NCBI RefSeq assembly: GCF_026013475.1
Contig: NZ_JAPDPH010000025.1
Span: forward strand, 1 to 50,482
DNA from: Micromonospora yasonensis
GTDB taxonomy: Bacteria; Actinomycetota; Actinomycetes; Mycobacteriales; Micromonosporaceae
Direction: 5' to 3'
DNA: 50,482 nucleotides
Positions within the stretch are counted from its first letter, which is position 1; every line of letters begins with the position of its first letter. The notes under the pieces are model-generated. The model did no database searches and was not told the origin of the DNA. It saw nothing but the letters and a program-made list of their open reading frames with translations. The translations under genes were made by a program, and so were the position numbers. Shown here piece after piece: positions 26,095-34,817 of this stretch.

Positions 26095-27471
26095 TCAACT
26101 GCCGGTCCGGAAGTCGTACCCCTCGAAGGTCTCCTGACGGCGGCTGAAGCGGTAGGTGGCCCAGTGCATCCGGACCACCTCGCCGCGCTCGTCGCGGGTC
26201 AGCCGGAGCAGCTCGCCCACCTCCCGGCCGGACACGGTACGGAACACGTCCGGCCGGTCCGGCAGCGGCGTGAACACCGCCGGCGGCTTACCGGCCGGGT
26301 CGTCGGCGCCCCGGGCCCGCAGCGTCCCGTCGTGCCAGGAGAAGACGTACTCGAAGCCTTCGCCCCACCAGCGGCCCAGCACGCCGCGCAGGTGCTCCGG
26401 AGCCGGCGGGCCGGGACGCCACGGCTCGATCTCGGCCGGGTCGTGCTCGGCCGCGGCGTCGAGCAGCCGGTGCGTCAGCTCGAACACCTCCGTGCCGGTG
26501 CCCGAGGAGCCGAGCACCGCGCACCCCATCGCACCCGCCGTGCCGTCACCGCCACGCCGGCCATAGACGGCGGCCAGGAAACCGGGCATGGCCCCGTCGT
26601 GCCCCACGTGCACCACCCGTCCCGGCTGTGGCATCAGGATCAGCCCGAGCCCGAAGCCGGCGGCCCAGAGCGTCTCGTCGGTGGTGGTGAGCGGCCAGCG
26701 CATCTCGTCCAGGGTGGCCGGGGCGAGCACCGCGCCGGCCGGGTCGAGCGCGGCCGGGTCGGCCAGGAAGGCCGCCCAGCGGGCCATGTCCGTCGCGGTG
26801 CTCCAGAGCTGCGCGGCCGGGGCCACCGCGCCGAAGTCGGTCGGCGGCTCCGGGTGCGCCTCGTCGGAGTACGCGTCGACCAGGAACCCGGTCGCCGCCC
26901 GCTGCCCGGGCGTCGGGCCGGTGGCGGTCAGCCCGAGCGGGGCGAGCACCCGGTCGGCCAGCACCTCCGCCCACGTGCCGCCGCGCAGCCGGGCGACCAG
27001 CTCGCCGAGCAGTGCCATGCCGAGGTTGGAGTAGTGGAAGCGCCGGCCGGTCGGCAGCACCCGCTCCACCCGGGTCAGGTCGGCGAGCAACTGCGCGACG
27101 TCGGGCGCGCGCAGGCTGTCCCAGACGTCGCCGTGCGGCTCGCGTTGCAGGCCCGCGGTGTGCGACAGCAGCCGGCGTACGGTCAGCTCGCCGTGCGCCG
27201 GCAGGTCCAGGTGCCGGCCGATCGGGTCGTCCAGGTCGAGCAGCCCGTCGTCCCGGCACTGCATGACCAGCACCGAGGTGAAGGTCTTGGTGACCGAGCC
27301 GATCCGGAACACCGTGTCCGGGTCGAGCGGGGTGTCGTTGCCGGTCCCGCCGGCCACGCAGGTCCAGAGCGGCCGGTCGGCCCGGTGCAGGGCCACCGAG
27401 ACCGCCGGGATCCGGCCCTGGGACTGCGCCTGCCGCACCAGCCGGCCGAGCCGGTCATGCACCGTGATCAT
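26095..27471 (-). CDS. Serine hydrolase, class C beta-lactamase-related
   Basis: A 458-residue member of the beta-lactamase/D-aminopeptidase/esterase superfamily. The active-site serine motif is SVTK (S-x-x-K, near residue 59), the tyrosine motif is YSN in FHYSNLGMALLGEL (near 148), and the third element is HVGHDGAMPGF, with HxG in place of KTG. A C-terminal ~100-residue beta domain (EPWRPGPPAPEHLRGVLGRWWGEG) resembles the lipocalin-like tail of some family members. No signal peptide is seen, so a cytoplasmic esterase or peptidase role is more likely than a cell-wall one. It lies 20 bases downstream of the HIT gene and is probably co-transcribed with it. Confidence 0.9.
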   Translation of the reverse strand: MITVHDRLGRLVRQAQSQGRIPAVSVALHRADRPLWTCVAGGTGNDTPLDPDTVFRIGSVTKTFTSVLVMQCRDDGLLDLDDPIGRHLDLPAHGELTVRRLLSHTAGLQREPHGDVWDSLRAPDVAQLLADLTRVERVLPTGRRFHYSNLGMALLGELVARLRGGTWAEVLADRVLAPLGLTATGPTPGQRAATGFLVDAYSDEAHPEPPTDFGAVAPAAQLWSTATDMARWAAFLADPAALDPAGAVLAPATLDEMRWPLTTTDETLWAAGFGLGLILMPQPGRVVHVGHDGAMPGFLAAVYGRRGGDGTAGAMGCAVLGSSGTGTEVFELTHRLLDAAAEHDPAEIEPWRPGPPAPEHLRGVLGRWWGEGFEYVFSWHDGTLRARGADDPAGKPPAVFTPLPDRPDVFRTVSGREVGELLRLTRDERGEVVRMHWATYRFSRRQETFEGYDFRTGS

Positions 27472-27491
27472 GAGGGCAGTCTAGGACGGGC

Positions 27492-27842
27492 TCAGCGGCA
27501 CAGCATCGGGCCGAGCGGAGCGCCGCCGAGCAGGTGCGCGTGCGCGTGGAAGACCTCCTGGCCGCCGTACGGTCCGGTGTTGAACATCAGCCGGAAGCCG
27601 TCGCCGGTCAGCCCCTCCTCCTCGGCCACGACGGCGGCGGTGGCGAGCACCTCACCGGCCAGCCCCGGATCGGCCTCGGCGAGGGTGACCACGTCCGCGT
27701 AGTGCTCCTTCGGGATCACCAGCACGTGGACGGGCGCCTTGGGGTCGATGTCCCGGAAGGCGAGGGTGGCGGCGGTCTCCCGCACGATGGTGGCCGGGAT
27801 CTCACCCGCGACGATCCGGCAGAACAGGCAGTCGGTTCCCAT
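27492..27842 (-). CDS. HIT family (histidine triad) protein
   Basis: A 116-residue HIT-domain nucleotide hydrolase of the HINT type. It opens with CLFCRIVAGEIPATIV (the CxxC zinc pair), has HVLVIPKEHYADV, and ends with the triad EVFHAHAHLLGG, the H-x-H-x-H-x-x signature. Its length is normal. It should hydrolyse adenosine phosphoramidates or related nucleotidyl compounds. The HIT protein is also near phoH in other actinomycetes, though usually on its other side. It begins about 12 bases from the intergenic double repeat. Confidence 0.94.
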   Translation of the reverse strand: MGTDCLFCRIVAGEIPATIVRETAATLAFRDIDPKAPVHVLVIPKEHYADVVTLAEADPGLAGEVLATAAVVAEEEGLTGDGFRLMFNTGPYGGQEVFHAHAHLLGGAPLGPMLCR

Positions 27843-27854
27843 TCGGGCAGTGTA

Positions 27855-27905
27855 AGGAAGGGCCCCCTGTTAACGCGTTTTGCATAGGAAGGGCCCCTTG
27901 TTAAC
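27855..27905. repeat. Double copy of a 20-bp GGGCCCC repeat
   Basis: AGGAAGGGCCCC(C/T)TGTTAAC occurs twice in direct orientation, at 27855-27874 and 27886-27905. The two copies differ at one base and are separated by 11 bases (period 31). Each copy contains GGGCCC and GTTAAC palindromes. It lies between divergent HIT and SDR genes, so it occupies both promoter regions. I recall the same unit as a frequent intergenic repeat in Micromonospora; that part is memory, not a search. Confidence 0.85.
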
Positions 27906-27936
27906 CGGCGCGTCCCGGTGCGGCACGATGGCGCGC

Positions 27937-28698
27937 ATGACGGAACGGGCGGTACTGGTGACGGGGGCCTCGCGTGGCATCGGGCGCGCGGTGGCGCGGG
28001 CGTTCGCGGCGGGCGGGGACCGGGTGGCGATCCACCACCGGGACTCGGCGGAGCTGGCCGAGGCGCTCCGCGCGGAGCTGCCCGGCGAGGGGCACGTGGT
28101 GGTCCGCGCCGACCTGGCCGACCCGGACGCGGTCCGGGCCATGGTCGACGCGGCCGCCGACCGGCTCGGCGGCCTGGACGTGCTGGTCAACAACGCCGGC
28201 GTGTACGGGCCCCGGGACCTTCCGCACCCGGTCTTCGGCAACACCTACGAGCAGTGGCGTGAGCAGTGGCGGCTGGTGCTGGAGACCAACCTGACCGGTG
28301 CCGCCAACGTCACCTGGTGTGCCGCCCAGCACATGCGCGGGCGGGGTGGGCGGATCGTCAACGTGTCGTCCCGGGGCGCGTTCCGGGGCGAGCCGGAGCA
28401 GCCCGCGTACGGGGCGAGCAAGGCGGGGCTGAACGCGCTCGGGCAGTCCCTGGCGCTCGCCCTGGCGCCGTACGGCATCGCGGTGGCGACCGTCGCGCCG
28501 GGCTTCGTCGAGACGGACATGACCACCACCCACCTCAGCGGCGAGCGGGGCGCGGCGATCCGCGCCCAGTCCCCGTTCAACCGGGTGGCCCGGCCGGAGG
28601 AGATCGCCGCCGCCGTGCACTGGCTGGCCAGCCCCGAGGCCGAGTGGGCCTCCGGCACCATCGTCGACCTCAACGGCGCCTCCTACCTGCGCAGCTGA
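27937..28698 (+). CDS. SDR-family oxidoreductase
   Basis: A 253-residue short-chain dehydrogenase/reductase. The cofactor motif is TGASRGIGRAVA near the start, then NNAGVYGPRD (NNAG). The catalytic set is a Ser in NVSSRG and Y-x-x-x-K as YGASKAGLNALG. PGFVETDM follows and a C-terminal SGTIVDLNGASY is typical of FabG-like members. The cofactor is not certain: a basic residue follows the glycine motif in VAIHHRDS, which favours NADP. ATG codons at 27928 and 27937 are both possible, and upstream in-frame codons to 27880 lie in the repeat. The substrate is not identifiable. Confidence 0.9.
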   Translation: MTERAVLVTGASRGIGRAVARAFAAGGDRVAIHHRDSAELAEALRAELPGEGHVVVRADLADPDAVRAMVDAAADRLGGLDVLVNNAGVYGPRDLPHPVFGNTYEQWREQWRLVLETNLTGAANVTWCAAQHMRGRGGRIVNVSSRGAFRGEPEQPAYGASKAGLNALGQSLALALAPYGIAVATVAPGFVETDMTTTHLSGERGAAIRAQSPFNRVARPEEIAAAVHWLASPEAEWASGTIVDLNGASYLRS

Positions 28699-28724
28699 CC
28701 CCGCAGCCCGGCCTCGGCGATCTT

Positions 28725-28750
28725 GCCCTTCCGGTTACCGGAACGAGGGC
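28725..28750. terminator. Bidirectional hairpin between SDR and rsmE
   Basis: TTCCGG-TTA-CCGGAA is a 6-3-6 palindrome, extended by GCCC/GGGC on the outside with a small bulge. It sits between convergent genes: 27 bases after the SDR stop and about 46 after the rsmE stop. Confidence 0.5.
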
Positions 28751-28795
28751 ATCCGGCCCTTGTGCCGGCACCACAACCGCACGATCGGCGGCGGG

Positions 28796-29530
28796 TTACC
28801 AGCGAGCGAGGCGGGTGGCGAGGACAGTGAGGGCGGCGACGCCGGCCGTGGAGGTGCGCAGGACGGACGGGCCGAGGCGGACGGTACCGGCACCGGCCTG
28901 CTCGAACGCGGCCAGCTCGGGCGGGGCGATGCCGCCCTCGGGCCCCACCACCAGCACGATCTCGCCGGTCTCCGGCAGCTCGGCGGTGGTGAGCCGCTCC
29001 GCTGCCTCCTCGTGCAGCACGAACGCGGCGGCCGCCCCGGCGATCCGGCGCGCCACCGTGGTGGTGGACTCGTCGGGCGTACCGGCCACCACCGGCAGCC
29101 AGGCCCGGCGGGCCTGCTTGGCCGCCTCGCGGGCGGTGGCCGCCCACTTCTCCCGGGCCCGTACGCCCCGCTCGCCGCGCCACTGAGCCACCGAGCGGGA
29201 CGCCGACCAGGGGACGATCTCGTCCACCCCGACCTCGGTCATCGCCTGCACGGCCAGCTCGCCCCGGTCACCCTTGGCGATGCCCTGCACCACCACCAGC
29301 CGGGGCACGGACGCGTCGACGTACCCCCGGGAGATGACCCGCAGGTCGAGGGTGCCCTTGCCGACGGCGGTGACCGCGGCGGCGGCCGTGCCGCCCCGAC
29401 CGTCGGCGAGCAGCAGTTCCTCGCCGACGCGCAGCCGCTGCACGGTGGCCGCGTGGCGCCCCTCCGGGCCGTCCAGCGTCAGCGTGTCGCCGGTGGGCAG
29501 CGCGTCGACCAGGAACAGCGGCGCCGACAC
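28796..29530 (-). CDS. rsmE: 16S rRNA m3U1498 methyltransferase RsmE
   Basis: A 244-residue SPOUT methyltransferase that methylates N3 of U1498 in 16S rRNA with S-adenosylmethionine. The N-terminal PUA-like part has GDTLTLDGPEGRHAATVQRLRVGEELLLADG. The knot region at the C-terminus has VLVVGPEGGIAPPELAAFE and VRLGPSVLRTSTAGVAALTVLA, which are signature RsmE motifs. The GTG start lies one base after the dnaJ stop. dnaJ-rsmE adjacency is conserved in actinobacteria (Rv2373c-Rv2372c). Confidence 0.95.
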   Translation of the reverse strand: MSAPLFLVDALPTGDTLTLDGPEGRHAATVQRLRVGEELLLADGRGGTAAAAVTAVGKGTLDLRVISRGYVDASVPRLVVVQGIAKGDRGELAVQAMTEVGVDEIVPWSASRSVAQWRGERGVRAREKWAATAREAAKQARRAWLPVVAGTPDESTTTVARRIAGAAAAFVLHEEAAERLTTAELPETGEIVLVVGPEGGIAPPELAAFEQAGAGTVRLGPSVLRTSTAGVAALTVLATRLARW

Positions 29531-29531
29531 C

Positions 29532-30674
29532 TCAGGCGTGCCCGTTGAAGGCGTCGCGCATCCGGGAGAAGAAGCCGCCCTGCTTGGTCAGCTCGGCGAC
29601 CTCCTCCCCCCGGGTCTTGGCGAACTCGCGCAGCATCCGCTCCTGGTCGGGGTCGAGCTTGGTCGGCGTCCGCACGTCCAGGTGGACGTAGAGGTCGCCC
29701 CGGCCGGTGCCGCGCAGGTGCGGTACGCCCCGGGCCCGCAGCCGCAGCGTGCTGCCGGGCTGGGTGCCCGGCTTGACGTCGACCGTCTCCTCGCTGTCCA
29801 GCGTCTTGATGGTCAACCGGGTGCCCAGCGCGGCGGCGGTCATCGGCACGGTCACCCGGCAGTGCAGGTCGTCGCCCTTGCGGGAGTAGACGTCGTGCGG
29901 CCGCTCGTGGATCTCCACGTAGAGGTCGCCGGCGGTACCGCCACCCGGGCCCACCTCGCCCTGCTGGGCCAGCCGGATCCGCATGCCGTCCTCGACGCCG
30001 GCCGGGATCTTGACGGTGAGCGAACGGCGGGTGCGCACCCGGCCGTCGCCGGCGCAGGTCGGGCAGGGGTGCGGGATGGTGGTGCCGTAGCCCTGGCAGA
30101 CCGTGCACGGCCGGGCGGAGACCACCTGGCCGAGGAAGGTCCGCTGCACCGACTGCACCTCGCCCCGGCCGCCGCACGCCTCGCAGGTGGCCAGGTGGGT
30201 GCCGGCCGCGGTGCCCGCGCCGGAACAGGTGGTGCAGAGCACCGCCGTGTCCACGGTGATCGGTGCCTCGACGCCGAACGCGGTCTCGTTGAGGTCCAGT
30301 TCCAGCCGCAGGATCGCGTCCGCGCCCGGCCGGGTACGCGGGCGCGGTCCGCGCGAGCCGCCGGCCGCCCCGCCGAAGAACGCGTCCATGATGTCCTGGA
30401 AGCCGACGAACGGGCCGGCACCACCCGGGCCGCCCGCACCGGCGCCCCCGCCGCCCGGGGCGAGCGGGTCCCCGCCCAGGTCGACGATCTGCCGCTTCCG
30501 GTCGTCCGAGAGGACCTCGTACGCGGCGTTGATGTCCTTGAACTTCTCCTGTGCCTCCGGGTCCGGATTCACGTCCGGGTGGAACTGCCGCGCCAGCTTG
30601 CGGTAGGCACGCTTGATCTCGTCGTCGGAGGCGTCCCGGCTCACGCCGAGAATGCCGTAGTAGTCCCTGGCCAC
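29532..30674 (-). CDS. dnaJ: Molecular chaperone DnaJ (DnaJ2 type)
   Basis: A 380-residue DnaJ. The J domain has HPD in [11 protein letters not shown] (near residue 32). A Gly-rich linker ([16 protein letters not shown]) follows, then a zinc-finger domain with four CxxCxGxG-type repeats: [24 protein letters not shown] and CPTCAGDG. The C-terminal substrate domain is complete. The GTG start at 30674 is chosen because [15 protein letters not shown] is the standard N-terminus; the open frame upstream is Arg/Pro-rich noise. It lies 73 bases after hrcA and is probably CIRCE-controlled. Confidence 0.96.
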   Translation of the reverse strand: MARDYYGILGVSRDASDDEIKRAYRKLARQFHPDVNPDPEAQEKFKDINAAYEVLSDDRKRQIVDLGGDPLAPGGGGAGAGGPGGAGPFVGFQDIMDAFFGGAAGGSRGPRPRTRPGADAILRLELDLNETAFGVEAPITVDTAVLCTTCSGAGTAAGTHLATCEACGGRGEVQSVQRTFLGQVVSARPCTVCQGYGTTIPHPCPTCAGDGRVRTRRSLTVKIPAGVEDGMRIRLAQQGEVGPGGGTAGDLYVEIHERPHDVYSRKGDDLHCRVTVPMTAAALGTRLTIKTLDSEETVDVKPGTQPGSTLRLRARGVPHLRGTGRGDLYVHLDVRTPTKLDPDQERMLREFAKTRGEEVAELTKQGGFFSRMRDAFNGHA

Positions 30675-30747
30675 TGCGTTCGGTGTCCTCGTGTTTCGTC
30701 TCGCGTTGCGCCGCGTCGGCCGCCGGCCGGCCGTCGGCCCTGACTGG

Positions 30748-31770
30748 TCAGTTCTGGGCCAGCAGTTCGCCCACGTAGCGTGCCACGGCCCGCACCATGG
30801 CGATATTGCCGGGGTAGTCCATCCGGGTCGGCCCGAGCACCCCGAGCCCACCCACGATGGTGCTGCCCGGGCCGTACCCGGTGCTCACCACCGAGGCGGC
30901 GCGCAGGTTGTCGATCTCGTTCTCGTCGCCGATGAGCACCCGGGTGGTGCTCGGCTCCGCCTCCCCGATCAGCTTGAGCAGCACGACCTGCTCCTCGAGC
31001 GCCTCGAGGATCGGGCGCAGCGAGCCCTGGAAGTCGAGCAGGCCGCCCCGGGTCAGGTTGGCTGTGCCGGCCAGCGCGATCCGCTCCTCGTGCCGCTCGA
31101 CCAGCGTCTCCAGCAGCACGCTGGAGAGCGTGGCCATGGCCGGGCGCAGCTGCGGCGTGGACTCGTCGACCAGCGCCTGGACCAGTGGCGGGGTGTCCGA
31201 CAGCCGGGTGCCGACCAGTTTCTCGTTGACCAGTTGGCGCAGGTCGGTGACGTCCTCGACGGAGATCGGCCCGGGCATCTCCACCAGTCGCTGCTCGACC
31301 CGCCCGGTGTCGGCGATCATGACCAGCATCAGCCGGGTGGTGGAGATCGGCACCAGCTCCAGGTGGCGCACCTTGGAGCGGGCCAGGCTCGGGTACTGCA
31401 CGACGGCGACCTGGCGGGTGAGCTGGGCCAGCAGCCGGACCGTGCGGTGCACCACGTCGTCCAGGTCGACCGCGCCGACCAGGAAGCGCTCGATCGCCCG
31501 GCGCTCGGCGGGGCTGAGCGGCTTGACCCGGGAGAGCCGGTCGACGAAGAGCCGGTAGCCGCGGTCGGTGGGCACCCGGCCGGCGCTGGTGTGCGGCTGG
31601 CGGATGTAGCCCTCCTCCTCCAGCACCGCCATGTCGTTGCGCACGGTCGCCGGGGAGACACCCAGCTGGTGGCGCTCGACCAACGCCTTGCTGCCCACCG
31701 GCTCCTGCGTGGCGACGTAGTCCTCGACGATCGCGCGCAGCACGGCGAGCTTGCGGTCGTCGAGACCCAT
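30748..31770 (-). CDS. hrcA: Heat-inducible transcription repressor HrcA
   Basis: A 340-residue HrcA, the repressor that binds CIRCE and depends on GroEL for activity. The N-terminal winged helix includes [34 protein letters not shown]. The wing region is [18 protein letters not shown]. The GAF-like effector domain and a C-terminal [29 protein letters not shown] complete the family pattern. The start follows AGGAGG (AGGAGGTGGGAG before ATG). A perfect CIRCE element 18 bases upstream indicates autoregulation together with dnaJ and probably rsmE. Confidence 0.97.
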   Translation of the reverse strand: MGLDDRKLAVLRAIVEDYVATQEPVGSKALVERHQLGVSPATVRNDMAVLEEEGYIRQPHTSAGRVPTDRGYRLFVDRLSRVKPLSPAERRAIERFLVGAVDLDDVVHRTVRLLAQLTRQVAVVQYPSLARSKVRHLELVPISTTRLMLVMIADTGRVEQRLVEMPGPISVEDVTDLRQLVNEKLVGTRLSDTPPLVQALVDESTPQLRPAMATLSSVLLETLVERHEERIALAGTANLTRGGLLDFQGSLRPILEALEEQVVLLKLIGEAEPSTTRVLIGDENEIDNLRAASVVSTGYGPGSTIVGGLGVLGPTRMDYPGNIAMVRAVARYVGELLAQN

Positions 31771-31787
31771 CTCCCACCTCCTGACCC

Positions 31788-31818
31788 GACTGGCACTCGA
31801 CTGTAGCGAGTGCCAGTC
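31788..31818. promoter_or_regulatory. CIRCE operator
   Basis: CTGGCACTC-N9-GAGTGCCAG, the CIRCE arrangement (TTAGCACTC-N9-GAGTGCTAA consensus) with outer bases changed symmetrically. Pairing extends to 11 bp per arm (GACTGGCACTC/GAGTGCCAGTC). It is just upstream of hrcA, whose product binds it. The plus-strand gene at 31960 might also be touched, but is 140 bp away. Confidence 0.94.
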
Positions 31819-31959
31819 TACGTCGGCGCACCCGCCGACGCGATGATCAGCGACGGACCTCCGGTGCGCCCCGGCACAGTCCGCCAGAGCCGATCAGCCG
31901 GACATCGGAGGCGGTGTCGCTCTGGTGCGCCCTTGCTGGCGGGACCTACCGTGACGTTC

Positions 31960-32601
31960 ATGACTGAACCTCCTCGCCCTCCCGGAGCGGGGGACCCCGG
32001 CGCCCAGCCGCCGGAGGAGACCCCGCCGTCGGCCCCACCCGGCTCGTCGTCGGCGAACGAGCCCCCCACCGCACCACTGTCCGGGGCTCCGGGCGGGGGC
32101 GGCTATCCCCCGCCCGGTGACTATCCGCCGCCCTCCGGCGGCCAGCCGCCGTCAGGTGGATATCCACCCCCTGGTGGCTACCCTCCGCCGGGCGGCCAGC
32201 CCCCGCCGGGTGTCGGGTACCCGACCGGCGGGGCGTACGGCCCGCCCGCCGGCTTCGCCAACAACGACGACAAGACCTGGGCCCTGGTCGCCCACTTCGG
32301 CGGCGCGGCCGGGATGTTGATCGGTGGCGGCGTGCTGGGCTGGGTCGCCCCGCTCGTCGCCCTGCTCGCCCGCGGCAACCAGTCGCCGACCGTCCGGGCG
32401 CACGCAATCGCCGCGCTGAACTTCCAGCTCATCTGGTCGATCATCGCGCTGGTCGGCTGGATCCTCGCCTGCATCCTGATCGGCATCGCGATCGGCTTCG
32501 GCGCGATGATCGTCGGCATCGTCTTCGGCGTGCTCGCCGGGGTGAAGGCCAACGAGGGGCAGCTCTACCGCTACCCGATGTCGGCCAGCCTGATCAAGTG
32601 A
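31960..32601 (+). CDS. DUF4870 membrane protein with Pro/Gly/Tyr-rich N-terminus
   Basis: A 213-residue protein. Residues 1-100 are low complexity, rich in Pro, Gly and Tyr, with repeated YPPPGG/QPP units, and are probably disordered and cytoplasmic. From DDKTWALVAHFGGAAGMLIGGGVLGWVAPLVALL the DUF4870 domain starts, followed by HAIAALNFQLIWSIIALVGWILACILIGIAIGFGAMIVGIVFGVLAGVKANEG, giving about three or four helices. The HAxxALNFQ motif is characteristic. Function unknown. It ends at a strong bidirectional terminator. Confidence 0.88.
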   Translation: MTEPPRPPGAGDPGAQPPEETPPSAPPGSSSANEPPTAPLSGAPGGGGYPPPGDYPPPSGGQPPSGGYPPPGGYPPPGGQPPPGVGYPTGGAYGPPAGFANNDDKTWALVAHFGGAAGMLIGGGVLGWVAPLVALLARGNQSPTVRAHAIAALNFQLIWSIIALVGWILACILIGIAIGFGAMIVGIVFGVLAGVKANEGQLYRYPMSASLIK

Positions 32602-32605
32602 CCTC

Positions 32606-32635
32606 GACCCGGCCGGCTCGCGGGCCGGCCGGGTC
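32606..32635. terminator. Bidirectional terminator between the DUF4870 gene and hemW
   Basis: GACCCGGCCGGC and GCCGGCCGGGTC form a perfect 12-bp stem with a 6-base loop. It starts 4 bases after one stop and 4 bases before the convergent hemW stop, so it surely serves both. Confidence 0.75.
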
Positions 32636-32639
32636 ACGA

Positions 32640-33863
32640 TCAGGGCAGCAGGTCGCGGACCACCGCGTCGGCCAGCAGCCGGCCGCGCAGGGTGAGCACC
32701 GCCCGGCCGGCCGCGTACCCGTCGGCGTCCAGCAGGCCGTCGGCCCGGGCGCGGTCCGCCGCCCCCCGCCCCGCCTCGTCGAGCACGTCCAGGGGCAGGC
32801 CGGAGGCGAGCCGCAGCCGCAGCATCACGTCCTCCATGTGCGCCTCGTCGGGGGTGAGCACCTCCCGAGCCAGGCCGGGTGACTCCCCCGCCGCGAGGCG
32901 CTGCGCGTAGGCGGCGGGGTGCTTGACGTTCCACCAGCGCACCCCGCCGACGTGGCTGTGCGCCCCGGGACCGAGCCCCCACCAGTCGGCGCCGGTCCAG
33001 TAGAGCAGGTTGTGCCGGCACCGGGCCGCCTCGGAGCGCGCCCAGTTGGAGACCTCGTACCAGGAGAAGCCGGCCGCGTCGAGGGCGGCCTCCGCGGCCA
33101 GGTAGCGGTCCGCCGCCACGTCGTCAGAGGGGTACGGCAGCTCGCCGCGACGCATCCGGGCGGCCAGCCGGGTGCCGTCCTCCACGATCAGGGCGTACGC
33201 GCTGACGTGGTCCACGCCCGCCGCGACGACCTGGTCCAGCGAGGCGGCGAAATCCTCCGCGCTCTCCCCCGGCGTGCCGTAGATCAGGTCCAGGTTCACG
33301 TGGTCGAAGCCGGCGTCCCGCGCCTCCAGGGCGGCGGCGGTGGCCCGGCCGGCGCTGTGCTGCCGGTCCAGGATCGCCAGCACACCGGGCGCGGCGGACT
33401 GCATACCCAGCGAGATCCGGGTGTAGCCGGCCGCCCGCAGCGTCTTCAGCGACTCCGGGGTGACCGACTCCGGGTTGGCCTCGGTGGTCACCTCGACATC
33501 GGCGGCCAGCCCCCAGGTGCGGTCGATGCGGTCCAGGATCCGGGCCAGGTCGTCGGCGGGGAGCAGGGTGGGCGTGCCGCCGCCCACGAAGACCGTGTCC
33601 ACCCGCGGCGGCGGAGTGTCCCCCAGCACCCGGCCGGCCAGGGCCAGTTCGGCCAGCACGGTGTCGGCGTACGTCTCCCGGCTGGCCCCGCCGCCCAGCT
33701 CCGCGGCGGTGTAGGTGTTGAAGTCGCAGTAGCCGCAGCGGCTGGCGCAGAACGGCACGTGCACGTACACGCCGAAGCCGCGGGCACCGACGGCGCGGCG
33801 AGCGGCAGCGGGCAGCGATCCGTCGCGCGGGACGGATTCGCCTTCTGGAAGAGCGCCGGGCAT
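32640..33863 (-). CDS. hemW: Radical SAM heme chaperone HemW
   Basis: A 407-residue HemN-like radical SAM protein. The iron-sulfur motif is CASRCGYCDF (C-x3-C-x2-C), preceded by GVYVHVPF. The core continues with VFVGGGTPTLLP, TTEANPESVTPE, RISLGMQSAAPG, and HVNLDLIYGTPGES. The HemW C-terminal part includes WYEVSNWARSEAARCRHNLLYW and GLGPGAHSHVGG. This family, often misnamed coproporphyrinogen oxidase, handles heme insertion rather than that reaction. Starting at the ATG at 33863 removes an upstream extension that is only the shadow of the divergent gene. The start is 19 bp from that gene's ATG, so the promoters overlap. Confidence 0.93.
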   Translation of the reverse strand: MPGALPEGESVPRDGSLPAAARRAVGARGFGVYVHVPFCASRCGYCDFNTYTAAELGGGASRETYADTVLAELALAGRVLGDTPPPRVDTVFVGGGTPTLLPADDLARILDRIDRTWGLAADVEVTTEANPESVTPESLKTLRAAGYTRISLGMQSAAPGVLAILDRQHSAGRATAAALEARDAGFDHVNLDLIYGTPGESAEDFAASLDQVVAAGVDHVSAYALIVEDGTRLAARMRRGELPYPSDDVAADRYLAAEAALDAAGFSWYEVSNWARSEAARCRHNLLYWTGADWWGLGPGAHSHVGGVRWWNVKHPAAYAQRLAAGESPGLAREVLTPDEAHMEDVMLRLRLASGLPLDVLDEAGRGAADRARADGLLDADGYAAGRAVLTLRGRLLADAVVRDLLP

Positions 33864-33882
33864 GGCCACTAGTGTGCCCCGC

Positions 33883-34692
33883 ATGACCTCTCCGGACGCT
33901 CTCGTGCGGGTCGCCACGGCCCGTGGGGTGACCACCCTCACCCTGGACAGCCCGCACAACCGCAACGCGCTCTCCACCCCGCTGATGACCGAGCTGCTGG
34001 CCGGGCTCGCCGCGGCGGTCGCCGACGACGCGGTCCGGGCGATCGTGCTGGACCACACCGGGCCGGTCTTCTGCTCCGGGGCGGACCTGAAGGAGACGGC
34101 TGCCGCGTACGCCAGCGGGACCGTGCCCGCCGGGATGCTCGGCGACGTGCTGGTCGCGGTCCGGGAGTGCCCGAAGCCGGTGCTGGCGAAGGTGGCCGGG
34201 CCGGCGCGGGCCGGTGGGCTGGGCCTGATCGCGGCGGCCGACCTGGCGGTCTGCGCGGAGGAGGCGACGTTCGCCTTCACCGAGGTCCGGATCGGGGTGA
34301 TCCCGGCGGTGATCTCGGCGACCGTGCTGCCCCGGCTGCAGCCGCGGGCCGCCGCCGAGCTGTACCTGACCGGCGACCCGTTCGACGGCCGGCGGGCCGC
34401 CGAGATCGGCCTGGTCACCGCGGCGGTGCCGGCGGACGGGCTGGACGCCGCGGTGGCCTCCTACTGCGCCTCCCTGGTGAAGGGCGCGCCGAAGGCCCTC
34501 GCCGGGACCAAGGAGCTGCTGCGCCGGCCGGCCGCCACCGACCTGCGGGCGGAGATCGCCGACCTGGCCACCCGCTCCACCGGGTACTTCCTCTCGGAGG
34601 AGGGCCGGGAGGGCGTGCTCGCCTTCCGGGAGAAGCGACCGGCCCGATGGGTGCCGGCGCCTGACGGGGGCCCGGAAGAGGGCGCAAGCTAG
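33883..34692 (+). CDS. Enoyl-CoA hydratase/isomerase family protein
   Basis: A 269-residue crotonase-fold protein, expected to hydrate or isomerise an acyl-CoA. The N-terminal strand has VTTLTLDSPHNRNALSTPL. The first oxyanion loop is FCSGADLKET. The second glycine loop is GPARAGGLGLIAAADLAV, with no obvious catalytic Glu where GGGxE-type hydratases have one, so the exact reaction is uncertain. EVRIGVIPAVISATVLPR follows. The ATG at 33883 is preferred; another at 33862 is in frame and would overlap the divergent hemW start. A TAGTGT -10-like hexamer 8 bases before 33883 suggests a leaderless mRNA. Confidence 0.87.
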   Translation: MTSPDALVRVATARGVTTLTLDSPHNRNALSTPLMTELLAGLAAAVADDAVRAIVLDHTGPVFCSGADLKETAAAYASGTVPAGMLGDVLVAVRECPKPVLAKVAGPARAGGLGLIAAADLAVCAEEATFAFTEVRIGVIPAVISATVLPRLQPRAAAELYLTGDPFDGRRAAEIGLVTAAVPADGLDAAVASYCASLVKGAPKALAGTKELLRRPAATDLRAEIADLATRSTGYFLSEEGREGVLAFREKRPARWVPAPDGGPEEGAS

Positions 34693-34817
34693 GACTGGAA
34701 GCGGGCGGGCTTCCGTGGCGTGGCCGGGCGGTGACGGAGCGGGAGGCAACCGGTCGGCCGACCCGATCCGCCCGTCCGGGCACGTAGTCTTGCGCACTGT
34801 CGGGACAGGAGGTGCGG

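Noticed and set aside
31976..32240. Tandem repeat in the DUF4870 gene N-terminus
   Set aside because: The Pro/Gly/Tyr units are irregular coding low complexity, common for this family, not a DNA repeat element.
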